Below, in pieces: positions 37,561 through 46,142 of a DNA stretch of 64,000 bases. The DNA comes from Streptomyces sp. NBC_01214. GTDB taxonomy: Bacteria; Actinomycetota; Actinomycetes; Streptomycetales; Streptomycetaceae. Under the pieces are notes generated by a model. The model was not told where the DNA came from. It did no database searches and worked only from the letters and a program-made list of their open reading frames with translations. The position numbers and the translations under genes were made by a program. Each line of letters starts with the position of its first letter. Position 1 is the stretch's first letter. The stretch is taken from positions 1,076,501 through 1,140,500 of the forward strand of contig NZ_JAPEOS010000001.1 in the NCBI RefSeq assembly GCF_026340975.1, given 5' to 3'.

Positions 37561-39006
37561 TCAGGGGCGCTCGGCGTCCTCCGGGGCCGCCGACTGCGCC
37601 GCCGCGGCGGCTGCACTGCCCGGACGCTTGCGGGCCACCCAGCCCTCGATATTCCGCTGCTGGCCACGGGCCACGGCCAGGGCGCCGGGCGGCACGTCCT
37701 TGGTGATCACGGAGCCGGCGGCCGTGTAGGCGCCGTCCCCGATGGTGACGGGAGCCACAAACATGTTGTCCGAGCCCGTCTTGCAGTGTGAGCCGACGGT
37801 GGTGTGGTGCTTGTGTTCGCCGTCGTAGTTCACGAAGACGCTCGCGGCGCCGATGTTGGTGTACTCACCGATCGTCGCGTCGCCCACGTAGGACAGATGG
37901 GGGACCTTGGTGCCCTCGCCGATCGTCGCGTTCTTCATCTCGACGTAGGTGCCGGCCTTGGCCTTGGCACCGAGGTTCGTGCCGGGGCGCAGGTACGCGA
38001 AGGGACCCACGCTCGCCTGCGGGCCCACGACCGCGCTCTCGGCGACCGTGTTGTCCACCCGGGCGCCCGCGCCCACGTGGGTGTCCTTCAGCCGGGTGTT
38101 GGGGCCGACCTCGGCGCCCTCGGCGATGTGCGTGGTGCCCAGCAGCTGGGTGCCGGGGTGCACGATCGCGTCCTGCCCGAAGGTGACGGTCACGTCGATG
38201 AAGGTGCCGGCCGGGTCGACGACCGTGACGCCCGCGAGCATGGCCTGCTCCAGCAGGCGCGCGTTCAGCAGCGCGCGGGCCTCGGCGAGCTGCACGCGGT
38301 TGTTGATCCCGAGGATCTGCCGGTGGTCGCTGCCGACGGCCGCGCCGACGCGGTGCCCGGCCTCGCGCAGGATGCCGAGGACGTCGGTGAGGTACTCCTC
38401 GCCCTGGCTGTTGTCGGTGCGGACCTTGCCGAGCGCGTCGGCGAGCAGGGCGCCGTCGAAGGTGAAGACGCCCGAGTTGATCTCGCGGATCGCACGCTGG
38501 GCGTCGGAGGCGTCCTTGTGTTCGACGATGGCCGTCACGGCGCCGCCGGCGTCGCGGACGATGCGCCCGTAGCCGGTGGAGTCCGGGACCTCGGCGGTCA
38601 GCACGGTGACGGCGTTGCCGTCGGCCTCGTGCGTCCGCGCGAGCGCGGCCAGGGTCTCCCCGGTCAGCAGCGGGGTGTCGCCGCAGACGACGATCACGGT
38701 GCCGGTGATGCCGCCGCCGAGCTCTTCGAGGGCCATGCGGACGGCGTGCCCGGTGCCGTTCTGCTCGTACTGGACGGCGGTGCGGACGTCGGCGTCGATG
38801 CCGGCCAGGTGTGCGGTGACCTGCTCGCGGGCGTGCCCGACGACCACGACGAGGTGCTCGGGGTCCAGCTCGCGGGAGGCGGCGACGACGTGACCGACGA
38901 GCGAGCGCCCGCAGATCTCGTGGAGAACCTTGGGAGTCGCCGACTTCATGCGGGTGCCTTCACCCGCTGCGAGTACGACGACGGCTGCCGGGCGGTTGGC
39001 GCTCAC
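37561..39006 (-). CDS. glmU: Bifunctional UDP-GlcNAc pyrophosphorylase / glucosamine-1-phosphate acetyltransferase
   Basis: A 481-residue GlmU. The N-terminal uridyltransferase (about 1-235) has VVVLAAGEGTRMKSATPKVLHEICG with the GxGTRM loop, VQYEQNGTGHAV and VVCGDTPLL. The C-terminal left-handed beta-helix (about 255-455) has hexapeptide repeats and the acetyl-transfer His region (VNYDGEHKHHTTVG). It produces UDP-GlcNAc for peptidoglycan. The Ala-rich C-terminal tail is typical of actinomycetes. GTG 39006 is the only start giving the normal N-terminus; a TATCCT -10 (39042-39047, minus) lies about 36 nt upstream. Confidence 0.95.
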   Translation of the reverse strand: MSANRPAAVVVLAAGEGTRMKSATPKVLHEICGRSLVGHVVAASRELDPEHLVVVVGHAREQVTAHLAGIDADVRTAVQYEQNGTGHAVRMALEELGGGITGTVIVVCGDTPLLTGETLAALARTHEADGNAVTVLTAEVPDSTGYGRIVRDAGGAVTAIVEHKDASDAQRAIREINSGVFTFDGALLADALGKVRTDNSQGEEYLTDVLGILREAGHRVGAAVGSDHRQILGINNRVQLAEARALLNARLLEQAMLAGVTVVDPAGTFIDVTVTFGQDAIVHPGTQLLGTTHIAEGAEVGPNTRLKDTHVGAGARVDNTVAESAVVGPQASVGPFAYLRPGTNLGAKAKAGTYVEMKNATIGEGTKVPHLSYVGDATIGEYTNIGAASVFVNYDGEHKHHTTVGSHCKTGSDNMFVAPVTIGDGAYTAAGSVITKDVPPGALAVARGQQRNIEGWVARKRPGSAAAAAAQSAAPEDAERP

Positions 39007-39115
39007 GGGGATGCCCTTCGGCTTCGGGGGTGGACCCGTGAAGGATACCGGGGTGCCGGTGGCCCCGAACGAACGCGGGTCCCGACCGTGAAGGTCCGGA
39101 CCCGGAATTGTGCAG

Positions 39116-39187
39116 CTCCCCCGCCAGGACTCGAACCCGGACATAAGGCACCAAAAGCCTCAGTGCTGCCAATTACACCACAGGGGA
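39116..39187 (-). tRNA. tRNA-Gln (anticodon UUG)
   Basis: 72 nt on the minus strand. The acceptor stem TCCCCTG pairs with CGGGGGA (one G-U). The anticodon stem GAGGC/GCCTT encloses the loop TTTTGGT with anticodon TTG. The T arm is GTCCGGGTTCGAGTCCTGGC-like with GGTTCGAGTCC. The 3' CCA is not encoded. It lies about 110 nt upstream of glmU, transcribed the same way. Confidence 0.95.
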
Positions 39188-39335
39188 TAGCGAATGTGGC
39201 TCGATCGGACATTTTGGCGTACCGATCAAGCTGGCCGTCCCTACTATGCCGTACCACCTGCCCTCACCGCGACGGTACCCGTCCCCGTCGTTTCGGTGGC
39301 GGGGTATTTCCCCGGGACGCCGCACAGGCCGCCCG

Positions 39336-39341
39336 TACGCT
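39336..39341 (+). promoter_or_regulatory. -10 hexamer for leaderless kinase transcript
   Basis: TACGCT lies 7 nt before ATG 39349. No Shine-Dalgarno is present. The stretch 39188-39335 otherwise contains only an inverted repeat GATCGG/CCGATC and no gene. Confidence 0.45.
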
Positions 39342-39348
39342 GGACGGC

Positions 39349-40632
39349 ATGACCAAAACGGGGGAAGTAGTGGAAGGCCGGGCCGGGCCGCCCTTGTGGT
39401 GGGCGCGGCGGCGGGACGCCGTGGGGGACGTGGCGCTGGCCGCGGTGTCCACGGCGGAATGCGCGTGGGAAGGGATCCGCTTCGCGCACGAGGCGGGGAT
39501 CCCCGTGGCCGCCGGGGTGCTGTTCGGTGCCGTGGTGGGGACCGTGCTGGTGCTGCGGCGGCGGTGGCCGATCGCCGTGGTGCTGGTGGGGATCGCCGTG
39601 GCGCCGGCCGAGATGGGGTTCCTGCTGTCGGTGGCGGGCATGTACTCGCTCGCCTCGTCCGAGGTGCCCCGGCGGGTCATCGCCACGCTGGCCTCGATGT
39701 CGCTGGTCGCGACCTTCGTCGTGATGTATCTGAAGACGCGCGGGGACGTGGAGGCCGATCCGGCGCTCGTGGTCGCGCTGTCCGGGTTCGTCGCGGTGGC
39801 GCTGACCGTGCCCCCGGTGCTGCTCGGGCTCTACATCGGCGCCCGCCGGCGGCTGATGGAGAGCCTGCAGGAACGGGCGGACTCGCTGGAGCGGGAGCTG
39901 TCGCTGCTGGCGGACCGGGCGGAGGAGCGGGCCGAGTGGGCCCGTACGGAGGAGCGCACCCGGATCGCGCGGGAGATGCACGACGTGGTGGCCCACCGGG
40001 TGTCGCTGATGGTGGTGCACGCGGCCGCACTGGAGGCGGTGGCGGTCAAGGACCCGGCGCGGGCCGCGAAGAACGCGGCCCTGGTGGGGGACATGGGGCG
40101 GCAGGCCCTGACGGAGCTGCGCGAGATGCTCGGCGTGCTCCGGGCGCCGCCCAAGCCGGCCCCGGCTCCCTTGTCCGCGGTGTCCGCGGTGGCCGTCGCG
40201 GCGGTGGCGTTCGCGGGGGGTGGAGGTGCGGAGGACGGGCCCACGCTCGGCGAGCTGGAGGCGCTGGTCGGCCAGTCGCGGGCGGCGGGGATGACCGTGG
40301 AGATGCTGGTGCACGGCGAGTGGGCGGCGTACGCGGCGGAGGTCGAGCAGACGGCGTTCCGCGTGGTGCAGGAGGCGCTGACCAACTGCCACAAGCACGC
40401 CCCGGGCGCACGGGTCGTGGTGCGGCTCGCGCACCGCGCGGGGGAGGTGGCCATGCAGGTGGAGAACGGCCCCTGCGACGGCAAGGCCCCCGAACCGGGC
40501 CTGCCGAGCGGCGGGAACGGACTGGTCGGGATGCGCGAGCGCGTCCTGGGCCTGGGCGGGGTGTTCGTGTCGGGCCCGACGGATGCGGGCGGCTTCAAGG
40601 TCTCGGCGGTCCTGCCGAGCGGACGGGGGTAG
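39349..40632 (+). CDS. Orphan sensor histidine kinase (NarL-partner type)
   Basis: 427 residues. Four to five membrane spans fill the first 165 residues with almost no extracytoplasmic loop, so the signal is probably within or at the membrane. A coiled coil (about 165-200) leads to the HisKA_3 dimerisation domain with REMHDVVAHRVSLM (His211). The HATPase_c domain shows EALTNCHKHAPGA (N box), and GGNGLVGMRERVLGLGG (G box). A Val/Ala-rich insert (SAVSAVAVAAVAFAGGGG) precedes the ATPase domain. No response regulator is encoded next to it, unusual for this class. Confidence 0.88.
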   Translation: MTKTGEVVEGRAGPPLWWARRRDAVGDVALAAVSTAECAWEGIRFAHEAGIPVAAGVLFGAVVGTVLVLRRRWPIAVVLVGIAVAPAEMGFLLSVAGMYSLASSEVPRRVIATLASMSLVATFVVMYLKTRGDVEADPALVVALSGFVAVALTVPPVLLGLYIGARRRLMESLQERADSLERELSLLADRAEERAEWARTEERTRIAREMHDVVAHRVSLMVVHAAALEAVAVKDPARAAKNAALVGDMGRQALTELREMLGVLRAPPKPAPAPLSAVSAVAVAAVAFAGGGGAEDGPTLGELEALVGQSRAAGMTVEMLVHGEWAAYAAEVEQTAFRVVQEALTNCHKHAPGARVVVRLAHRAGEVAMQVENGPCDGKAPEPGLPSGGNGLVGMRERVLGLGGVFVSGPTDAGGFKVSAVLPSGRG

Positions 40633-40634
40633 GC

Positions 40635-41162
40635 GTGGGCTGGGATCCGGTGGGGGAGCTGACGGCCGAGGACCGCGAGCTGTTCGGGAGTCACTGGGAG
40701 CGGCGCATGTGGCTGAACGTGCCCGGGCCGTTCTACACGGCGGAGACGGACACCTGCTGGACCGGGCGGCTCCACGCACCGGACAACGTGCTCTACGCGG
40801 CCGCGTGCGAGAGCGTCGAGTACGTCTTCCGGCAGCCGCGCGATGCCCGCGAGGTGCGGAACGTGGTGGCCGCGGCGAGGGAGGAGGTCTTCGGGGAGTA
40901 CGCCTGCGACGGCGACCTGTGGTGGACGCCCCCGGCGGTGCGGCAGTGGTGGGCGGAGCGCGCCCGCGTCGCCGAGCATCTGGCGGGGGCGCAGACGGAG
41001 TGGAGGGGCCGCAACCGCTTCGAGGATGACGCGTTGATCGGGGTGCTCGACTTCCAGGCCCATCTGGCCGGCGGGCTTGCCGCCGACCTGCGGGCCTACC
41101 TCTTCCGGCTGGAGGAGGGGCGGTATCCGGAAGCCGGGGAGCGGCTTCCGGAGCTCGATTAG
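40635..41162 (+). CDS. Hypothetical protein downstream of the kinase
   Basis: 175 residues, soluble, rich in Trp (WDPVG, WERRMW, DLWWTPPAVRQWWAE) and acidic. I do not recognise a family. GTG 40635 lies 2 nt after the kinase stop, with a G-rich stretch upstream, so the two are probably cotranscribed. Its 3' end overlaps the convergent SUKH-3 gene by 4 bp. Because it adjoins a cluster of immunity-type proteins, it could be another small immunity protein, but this is only positional. Confidence 0.65.
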   Translation: MGWDPVGELTAEDRELFGSHWERRMWLNVPGPFYTAETDTCWTGRLHAPDNVLYAAACESVEYVFRQPRDAREVRNVVAAAREEVFGEYACDGDLWWTPPAVRQWWAERARVAEHLAGAQTEWRGRNRFEDDALIGVLDFQAHLAGGLAADLRAYLFRLEEGRYPEAGERLPELD

Positions 41163-41668
41163 CCCGTGGTGAGGCGGGTCGGTTGGAGGCCCGTCAGGAG
41201 GAGGGTGAGGGCCTCGTCGACGGTGGAGCCGAGGTACCAGTCGCCGGTGTGGTCGATGCCGTAGGCGCGGCCCTCGCGGTCGATCGCGAGGTGGGAGCCG
41301 CCGTCGGCCTCGACGCCCAGCGGGCACAGTTGCGTGGAGAGGGCCCGGCCGAGGTCGGCGAAGGTGCGCGCGAGGTGGAGTCCGGTGAGCGGGTCGATCC
41401 GGACGGGCGTCGGGGCGATCTGGCGGCCGGGGCCGTGCGCGGCGACCGTCAGACCGCCGAACTCGGCCCACGCCTCGACGGCGGCGGGGAAGACGGTGTG
41501 CCGGTGTCCGGCGGGCGTGGTGTGGTCCCGCAGGGCGTCGGCCCAGTACTCGGCCTGCTTGATGTCCCACCGGCCGGGTTCCCAGCCGGCGGTGCGCAGG
41601 GCGGAGTCCACGGCGACCGGGAAACGGGTGGCCGAGGAGCGGTCGTAGGACGCGGAGGCGGCGGTCAT
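41159..41668 (-). CDS. SUKH-3-domain putative immunity protein
   Basis: 169 residues matching the SUKH-3 immunity family (SMI1/KNR4-like fold): RFPVAVDSALRTAGWEPGRWD at the start, FPAAVEAWAEFGGLTV, an acidic centre, LGRALSTQLCPLGVEADGGSHLAIDREGRAYGIDHTGDWYLGSTVDEALTLLLTG at the end (the GSHLAIDxxGRxY and LGxTxxEAL blocks are typical). SUKH proteins neutralise nuclease and deaminase toxins. It starts 2 nt after the stop of the deaminase-like gene on the same strand, the toxin-then-immunity order. Confidence 0.82.
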   Translation of the reverse strand: MTAASASYDRSSATRFPVAVDSALRTAGWEPGRWDIKQAEYWADALRDHTTPAGHRHTVFPAAVEAWAEFGGLTVAAHGPGRQIAPTPVRIDPLTGLHLARTFADLGRALSTQLCPLGVEADGGSHLAIDREGRAYGIDHTGDWYLGSTVDEALTLLLTGLQPTRLTTG

Positions 41669-41670
41669 GG

Positions 41671-42249
41671 CTACTCGGAGGGGGTGAGGTCGACGGAGCG
41701 TACGCCGAAGTGGGCGAGGAGTGCGTCGCAGGAGCGGCAGGGCGGTGCGTAGCTGCCGTGGAGGGGGTCGCCGTCCTCGCGGATGTGGCGGGCGGTGATC
41801 TTCGCGTGCTTCAGGGAGCGGCGGGCCTCGCTCGCGGAGAGGGGTTTGCGGGAGGCGCGTCGGGAGCGGGCGCCCTCGACGGCGGTCAGGTGGCGGGAGA
41901 GCAGGATCGCCTCCGGACATCGGCCCGTGAAGCGTTCGCGCTGTCCGCTGGTGAGGGTGTCGAGGAAGTCCTGGACGAGCGGATGGAGCGCGGGCGGCTG
42001 ATCGGCCTTGCCGGCGGTGCCGGTGAGGGTCTCGCCGCGCACGGAGAGGGCGGCGGCGACGGTGGGGAGGATGCCGTCGCGGCGGAAGCGCAGGACGGGT
42101 ACGGCGGGGCGGCCGTCGGTACTGCTCCAGCGCAACCGGGGGTCGCCGGCGGGACCGGCGGCTTCGCCGGCCGGGCCGGCGGAGGCCGGTGCGCCTGTTG
42201 CGTCCGGCGCGGTGTCGCCGGATTCTGTGCGTGTTGCCGTGTTGTGCAT
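41671..42249 (-). CDS. YwqJ-like deaminase-fold protein (putative toxin)
   Basis: 192 residues: a Thr/Ala/Gly-rich N-terminal third and a deaminase-like domain from about residue 95. Zinc and catalytic elements visible are GRCPEAILLSRHL (Cys-Pro-Glu) and SYAPPCRSCDALLAHFGV (the PCxxC pair), the YwqJ pattern. Members are usually toxin tips of polymorphic secreted proteins that edit nucleic acids or nucleotides. Here there is no delivery domain or signal peptide. GGGAGGG lies 12 nt before ATG 42249. The SUKH-3 gene follows at once. Activity is inferred from the motifs only. Confidence 0.8.
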   Translation of the reverse strand: MHNTATRTESGDTAPDATGAPASAGPAGEAAGPAGDPRLRWSSTDGRPAVPVLRFRRDGILPTVAAALSVRGETLTGTAGKADQPPALHPLVQDFLDTLTSGQRERFTGRCPEAILLSRHLTAVEGARSRRASRKPLSASEARRSLKHAKITARHIREDGDPLHGSYAPPCRSCDALLAHFGVRSVDLTPSE

Positions 42250-42320
42250 GCGCGTGCTTTCCCTCCCGTGGCGGCGGTGGTGACCCCTGTCGCTCACGCC
42301 CCCGTACTGCGGGGACAGCC

Positions 42321-42363
42321 TGTCAAATGTCACCTGTCATGCGGAAGCCAGGTCGAATATTCG
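42321..42363. promoter_or_regulatory. TGTCA triplet and CGAATATTCG palindrome in a divergent promoter region
   Basis: TGTCA occurs three times at exact 7-bp spacing (42321, 42328, 42335), and CGAATATTCG (42354-42363) is a perfect 10-bp palindrome in an AT-rich patch. They lie between the divergent deaminase and WHH-SUKH genes and may form a shared operator. The rest of 42250-42479 has no gene. Confidence 0.45.
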
Positions 42364-42479
42364 TATCAATTCGGATGTTCCTGGCCCTCGGGCGGGTGTG
42401 CCGGTCGGGCGCGGGTAAGGGTCTTGCCCCAGCGCATAGGCTGTGGTGAACCAGCCAGATCCAGCAGGGGGCTACCGCC

Positions 42480-43475
42480 ATGACGACAGGTCGGCTCGGG
42501 CAGCAGGCCGCGCCACCCAACGCCGCTTACTCGGGGCAGGTCGTGCACTTCCCGGACCCGGTCCGGGCCGCTCGGCATCCCCACGGGGTGCGGATGGACG
42601 GCCATGGGCATCCGGACTTCTCCGCCTACGCGCGCGCGGCCGTGGAGATCGCCGAACCGCCGGAGGGCTTCGGCGTGGACGAGCTGCGGCTCACGGACTA
42701 CGTGTCCGCGAACGCCGCAATGAAGTCCGCCGGGCACGAGCTGTGGGACACGGTCGGGCCGGTGGCGACCCCGCACGGCTGGACCTGGCACCACGTGGCG
42801 GGTTCGCGGCGCATGGAGCTGGTCCCGGTCGAGGTGAAGGCGCTGCTGCGGCATCACGCGGGCCTGGCGACGGCTCCGGTGGACCACGACAAGCGCGGGA
42901 CGCGGCCGTTGCAAGAGGTGCGCCCGGCGCACCTGGGGCTGCCGAAGTCGGTGGTGTCGGTCTCCGAGGAACAGGTGCAGGGGGTCGAGGAGGACCTCGG
43001 CTACCGGCTGCCGGAGCCGTACCGCTCGTTCCTGAAGGCCGCGGGCGGCTGCGCGCCGGTCGGCGCGGGCCTGGACGTGGACCTCGGTCTGCTCGTGGAC
43101 CAGCCCTTCTTCACGGTGCGTGAGGAGGCGGCGGTCAACGACCTGGTGTACGTCAACAAGTGTCTGCGCGACCACCTGACGAAGGACTACCTGTGCGTGG
43201 CCTTCGTCCAGGGCGGGCTGCTCGCGCTGAAGGTCAAGGGCGAGGGCATCGGCTCGGTGTGGTTCTCCCCGTACGACGACGCCCGCGACCGGGACGGCTG
43301 GTCGGTCCAGGAGCGCGTGGAGCGGTTGTTGCTGCCGTGCGGTGCTGATTTCGACGCCTTCCTCGAGCGGCTGGCCGGCAACCCGCCGGAGCTGGAGACG
43401 GTGGCCGGTCTGATGGTGGACGGCGGATTCGCACGTTCGGTTCCGGTGTCGGGTTCGGCACCGGTGGAGGGGTGA
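42480..43475 (+). CDS. WHH-type HNH nuclease domain fused to a SMI1/KNR4 (SUKH-1) domain
   Basis: 331 residues with two parts. Residues about 20-140 match the WHH family of HNH/ENDO VII toxin nucleases: [11 protein letters not shown] (41-51), [15 protein letters not shown], then [20 protein letters not shown] with the namesake Trp103-His104-His105 and a later LLRHHAG. Residues about 158-305 match SMI1/KNR4: [33 protein letters not shown], and [23 protein letters not shown]. The nuclease and an immunity-type fold are therefore in one chain. No signal peptide or membrane span. AGGGGG precedes the ATG; 7 nt separate it from the next gene, so they form an operon. Confidence 0.82.
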   Translation: MTTGRLGQQAAPPNAAYSGQVVHFPDPVRAARHPHGVRMDGHGHPDFSAYARAAVEIAEPPEGFGVDELRLTDYVSANAAMKSAGHELWDTVGPVATPHGWTWHHVAGSRRMELVPVEVKALLRHHAGLATAPVDHDKRGTRPLQEVRPAHLGLPKSVVSVSEEQVQGVEEDLGYRLPEPYRSFLKAAGGCAPVGAGLDVDLGLLVDQPFFTVREEAAVNDLVYVNKCLRDHLTKDYLCVAFVQGGLLALKVKGEGIGSVWFSPYDDARDRDGWSVQERVERLLLPCGADFDAFLERLAGNPPELETVAGLMVDGGFARSVPVSGSAPVEG

Positions 43476-43482
43476 GCGCGCG

Positions 43483-46011
43483 ATGGTGACGTTTGCGCAG
43501 GCGCAGGAGCGCGCCGAAGAGTGGATCAACGGGGACGTGCCCGCGTACCAGCACCGGGAGGTGCGCGTACGGGAGTTCGGGCTCGGGTTCGTGGTGTGGG
43601 CGGAGGACCGCGCGGCCGGTCCCGTGTCCGGTGGTGGGCGGCAGCGGCTGGTCATCGCGCGGGACAGCGGGGAGGTGACGCTGTGGCCGGGACTGCCGGT
43701 GGGTGAGGTGATCCGCCGGTACGAGGAGGAGTACGGGGCCGCGGCTGCGGCCGTTTCGGAGGCTTCGGTTCCGCCGCCGCGGATCGACTCGGAGCAGACT
43801 TCGTTCATGCTCAGCCCGCCGGAGTGGCTGCAGGAAGCCGCGGACCGGGCGGGGATCGCGCCGAGGTCGACGTCCACGTCGGCGCCGGCCGCTCCCGTCG
43901 ACGCCGCGCCCGCGCCCGAGCCCGCGTCGGCTCCTGCGCCTACGCCGGCTCCTGCGGCACCGGCGCCCGCCCCGGCCGTGCCGTTGCGGCGCGGCGGCGA
44001 GATCCCGTACGAGCCCACGGCCAACGACGGGGTTCCGGCGACGGCCCCGGCTCCGGCAGCGCCCGCGGTGCCGATCGGCGCCACGCCCTGGGCGGGCACC
44101 GATGTGAACTCCGGTACGGACGAGGCGTCCGTACCGCTGCCCGCGACCGTGTTCGCGCCGCCGCTGTCCGGGTCGGACCTGGAGGACGCGCCGTCGTCCG
44201 GGGTGGCCCCGGAGGCGAAGACCACGCTGATGCCGGGCGGCAGCCAGCTGCCGAGGACCGCGGTCGTGCCCGCGCTGGGGTCGCCGGGCGATTCGGCGGG
44301 CGGTTCGCAGGGCGGTTCGCAGGGCGGTTCGGCGGCGAGCGACATCGCCGACGCGCCGACCAGCAAGGCCCAGGTCTCCCGGCCGTCGACGTCGTCGACG
44401 CCGCCGGGTCCGCCCGGTGCGCCCGGCGCGCCCGGTGGCGGGCTCGACCACGCCGCGACGATGCTGGCCGGCCCCGGTGTTCCGCAGCCGCCCGGGCCCC
44501 CCGGTGCTCCGGGGTCGCTGGGGCGTGGGCTGGACCATGCCGCGACGATGCTGGCCGGTCCGGCCGTCACCGGTCAGCCGCCGGCGCCGCCCGGTCCGCC
44601 GGGGGCTCCGGGTGCGGGTGCGGGTGCGGGTGCTGGTGCTGGTGTGCCCCAGCCTCCCGGCCCTCCCGGTCCGCCCGGTCCGCCCGGTCCGCCCGGTGCT
44701 CCGGGGTCGCTGGGTCGTGGGCTGGACCATGCCGCGACGATGCTGGCCGGTCCGGCCGTCACCGGTCAGCCGCCCGCGCCTCCCGGTCCGCCCGGTGCCC
44801 CCGGTGGCGGGGCCCATCACGCCGCCACCATGCTCGCGGGTCCCGGCGTACCGCAGCCTCCCGGTCCGCCCGGCGCACCCGGTGCGCCCGGTGGCGGGCT
44901 CGACCACGCCGCGACGATGCTCGCCGGCCCCGGCGTACCGCAGCCGCCCGGCCCCCCCGGCCCGCCGCCCAGCGCGCCCGGTGGTCCCGGTGGTCCGGGT
45001 GGTCCCGGCGGGCAGCCCCCGGTCCCGACCGGTGCGCCCACCGTCGGCCCCGGCTACCAGGCCGTGCTCCGCTACCGCGCGCCCGACGGCTCCGAGCAGC
45101 AGCTCATCCGCCGCTCGGCGCCCGGTACCCCGCACCCGGAGTGGCAGATCCTCTACGAGCTGCGCGCCATGAACGTGCCGCCGCAGCAGGTGCTGGAGCT
45201 GCACACCGAGCTGGAGTCCTGTGAGCTGCCCGGCGGTTACTGCGCCCGGATGATCCGGGAGACGTGGCCGCAGGTGCGGATCACGAGCGTGGCCCCGTAC
45301 GGCAAGGACCACGCGGGCCGCCAGCAGGGCATGCGGCACCTGCTCACCCACCAGGGGGAGCTGCACCAGGTGGCGGACGGTCCGGCGCGCCCCGCGCCGG
45401 TACGGGCACCGCTGCCGCAGGTCCCGCTGCAGCCGGCGATCCCGCTGGAGGCGATCGGGCAGGAGCTGGCGGCGGCGTTCGGTCCGCAGGGCGTGTTCCG
45501 TTTCGACCAGCGGGCGGTGTCCCGTCAGGGCGTGCCGGAGATCGTGGCGCAGACGCTGATGTGGGCGGGTCTGCCGGTCGATTTCGGTCCGTTCTTCTGG
45601 GCGCAGGCGGTGCCCGGCCAGCCGGTGCCGACGCTGGCCGAGCTGGCCCAGCAGCGGCAGGTGCAGCCGGCCTCGGACGCGGGTTCGTACCTGGTCATCG
45701 GCAGCGACTTCGGCAAGGCGCTGTGCGTCCAGTACGGCACCGCGCACATCGTGGCGGTGCCGGTGGAGGGCGGCCCGGGAGGTGCTCCCGTACCGCCGCA
45801 GTTCGTGAATTCGAGCCTGCCGCAGTTCGTGCGGTCCGTGGCGATGCTGGGTCACATGTGGCGACTGCGCCAGCACCTGACGCCGGAGCAGGCGGGCCGC
45901 TGGACCGTCGACTTCCAGGCGAACCTGGCCGGGCTCGACAGTGCGGCGCTGTCCTCGCCGGAGAGCTGGTGGTCGGTGCTGCTGGAGCAGATGTGGGACG
46001 GACTGCTCTGA
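43483..46011 (+). CDS. Imm35-like / collagen-like / nucleotide deaminase / SUKH-4 multidomain protein
   Basis: 842 residues in four parts: an Imm35/YrhB-like domain (about 1-85, [34 protein letters not shown]); a Pro/Ala-rich linker; a collagen-like Gly-X-Y region (about 305-510, PPGPPGAPG) with five copies of an HAATMLAGP motif; a deaminase-type domain (about 520-635) with HPEW (His551, Glu553) and CELPGGYC (Cys580, Cys587) as zinc and proton-transfer residues; and a C-terminal SUKH-4 domain (about 655-842, [44 protein letters not shown]). Toxin-type and immunity-type domains share a chain without a signal peptide. Second gene of the WHH-SUKH operon. Function unknown. Confidence 0.8.
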   Translation: MVTFAQAQERAEEWINGDVPAYQHREVRVREFGLGFVVWAEDRAAGPVSGGGRQRLVIARDSGEVTLWPGLPVGEVIRRYEEEYGAAAAAVSEASVPPPRIDSEQTSFMLSPPEWLQEAADRAGIAPRSTSTSAPAAPVDAAPAPEPASAPAPTPAPAAPAPAPAVPLRRGGEIPYEPTANDGVPATAPAPAAPAVPIGATPWAGTDVNSGTDEASVPLPATVFAPPLSGSDLEDAPSSGVAPEAKTTLMPGGSQLPRTAVVPALGSPGDSAGGSQGGSQGGSAASDIADAPTSKAQVSRPSTSSTPPGPPGAPGAPGGGLDHAATMLAGPGVPQPPGPPGAPGSLGRGLDHAATMLAGPAVTGQPPAPPGPPGAPGAGAGAGAGAGVPQPPGPPGPPGPPGPPGAPGSLGRGLDHAATMLAGPAVTGQPPAPPGPPGAPGGGAHHAATMLAGPGVPQPPGPPGAPGAPGGGLDHAATMLAGPGVPQPPGPPGPPPSAPGGPGGPGGPGGQPPVPTGAPTVGPGYQAVLRYRAPDGSEQQLIRRSAPGTPHPEWQILYELRAMNVPPQQVLELHTELESCELPGGYCARMIRETWPQVRITSVAPYGKDHAGRQQGMRHLLTHQGELHQVADGPARPAPVRAPLPQVPLQPAIPLEAIGQELAAAFGPQGVFRFDQRAVSRQGVPEIVAQTLMWAGLPVDFGPFFWAQAVPGQPVPTLAELAQQRQVQPASDAGSYLVIGSDFGKALCVQYGTAHIVAVPVEGGPGGAPVPPQFVNSSLPQFVRSVAMLGHMWRLRQHLTPEQAGRWTVDFQANLAGLDSAALSSPESWWSVLLEQMWDGLL

Positions 46012-46142
46012 TCGGCTGATCGTGTGATCGGCTGCATGGCCGGGTCGGGACCTTCGAACAGGGTCTCGGCCCGGCCATTCCGGCTTCCGGGATCAAATGG
46101 CGCATCCTTGACGGGAATCCCCGCGAGAGAGGCGCATCCCGG

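Noticed and set aside
44430..44980. Regularly spaced repeats suggesting a CRISPR array or minisatellite
   Set aside because: The repeats are in frame, encode a conserved HAATMLAGP motif within a collagen-like protein segment, and have variable spacing with coding linkers.
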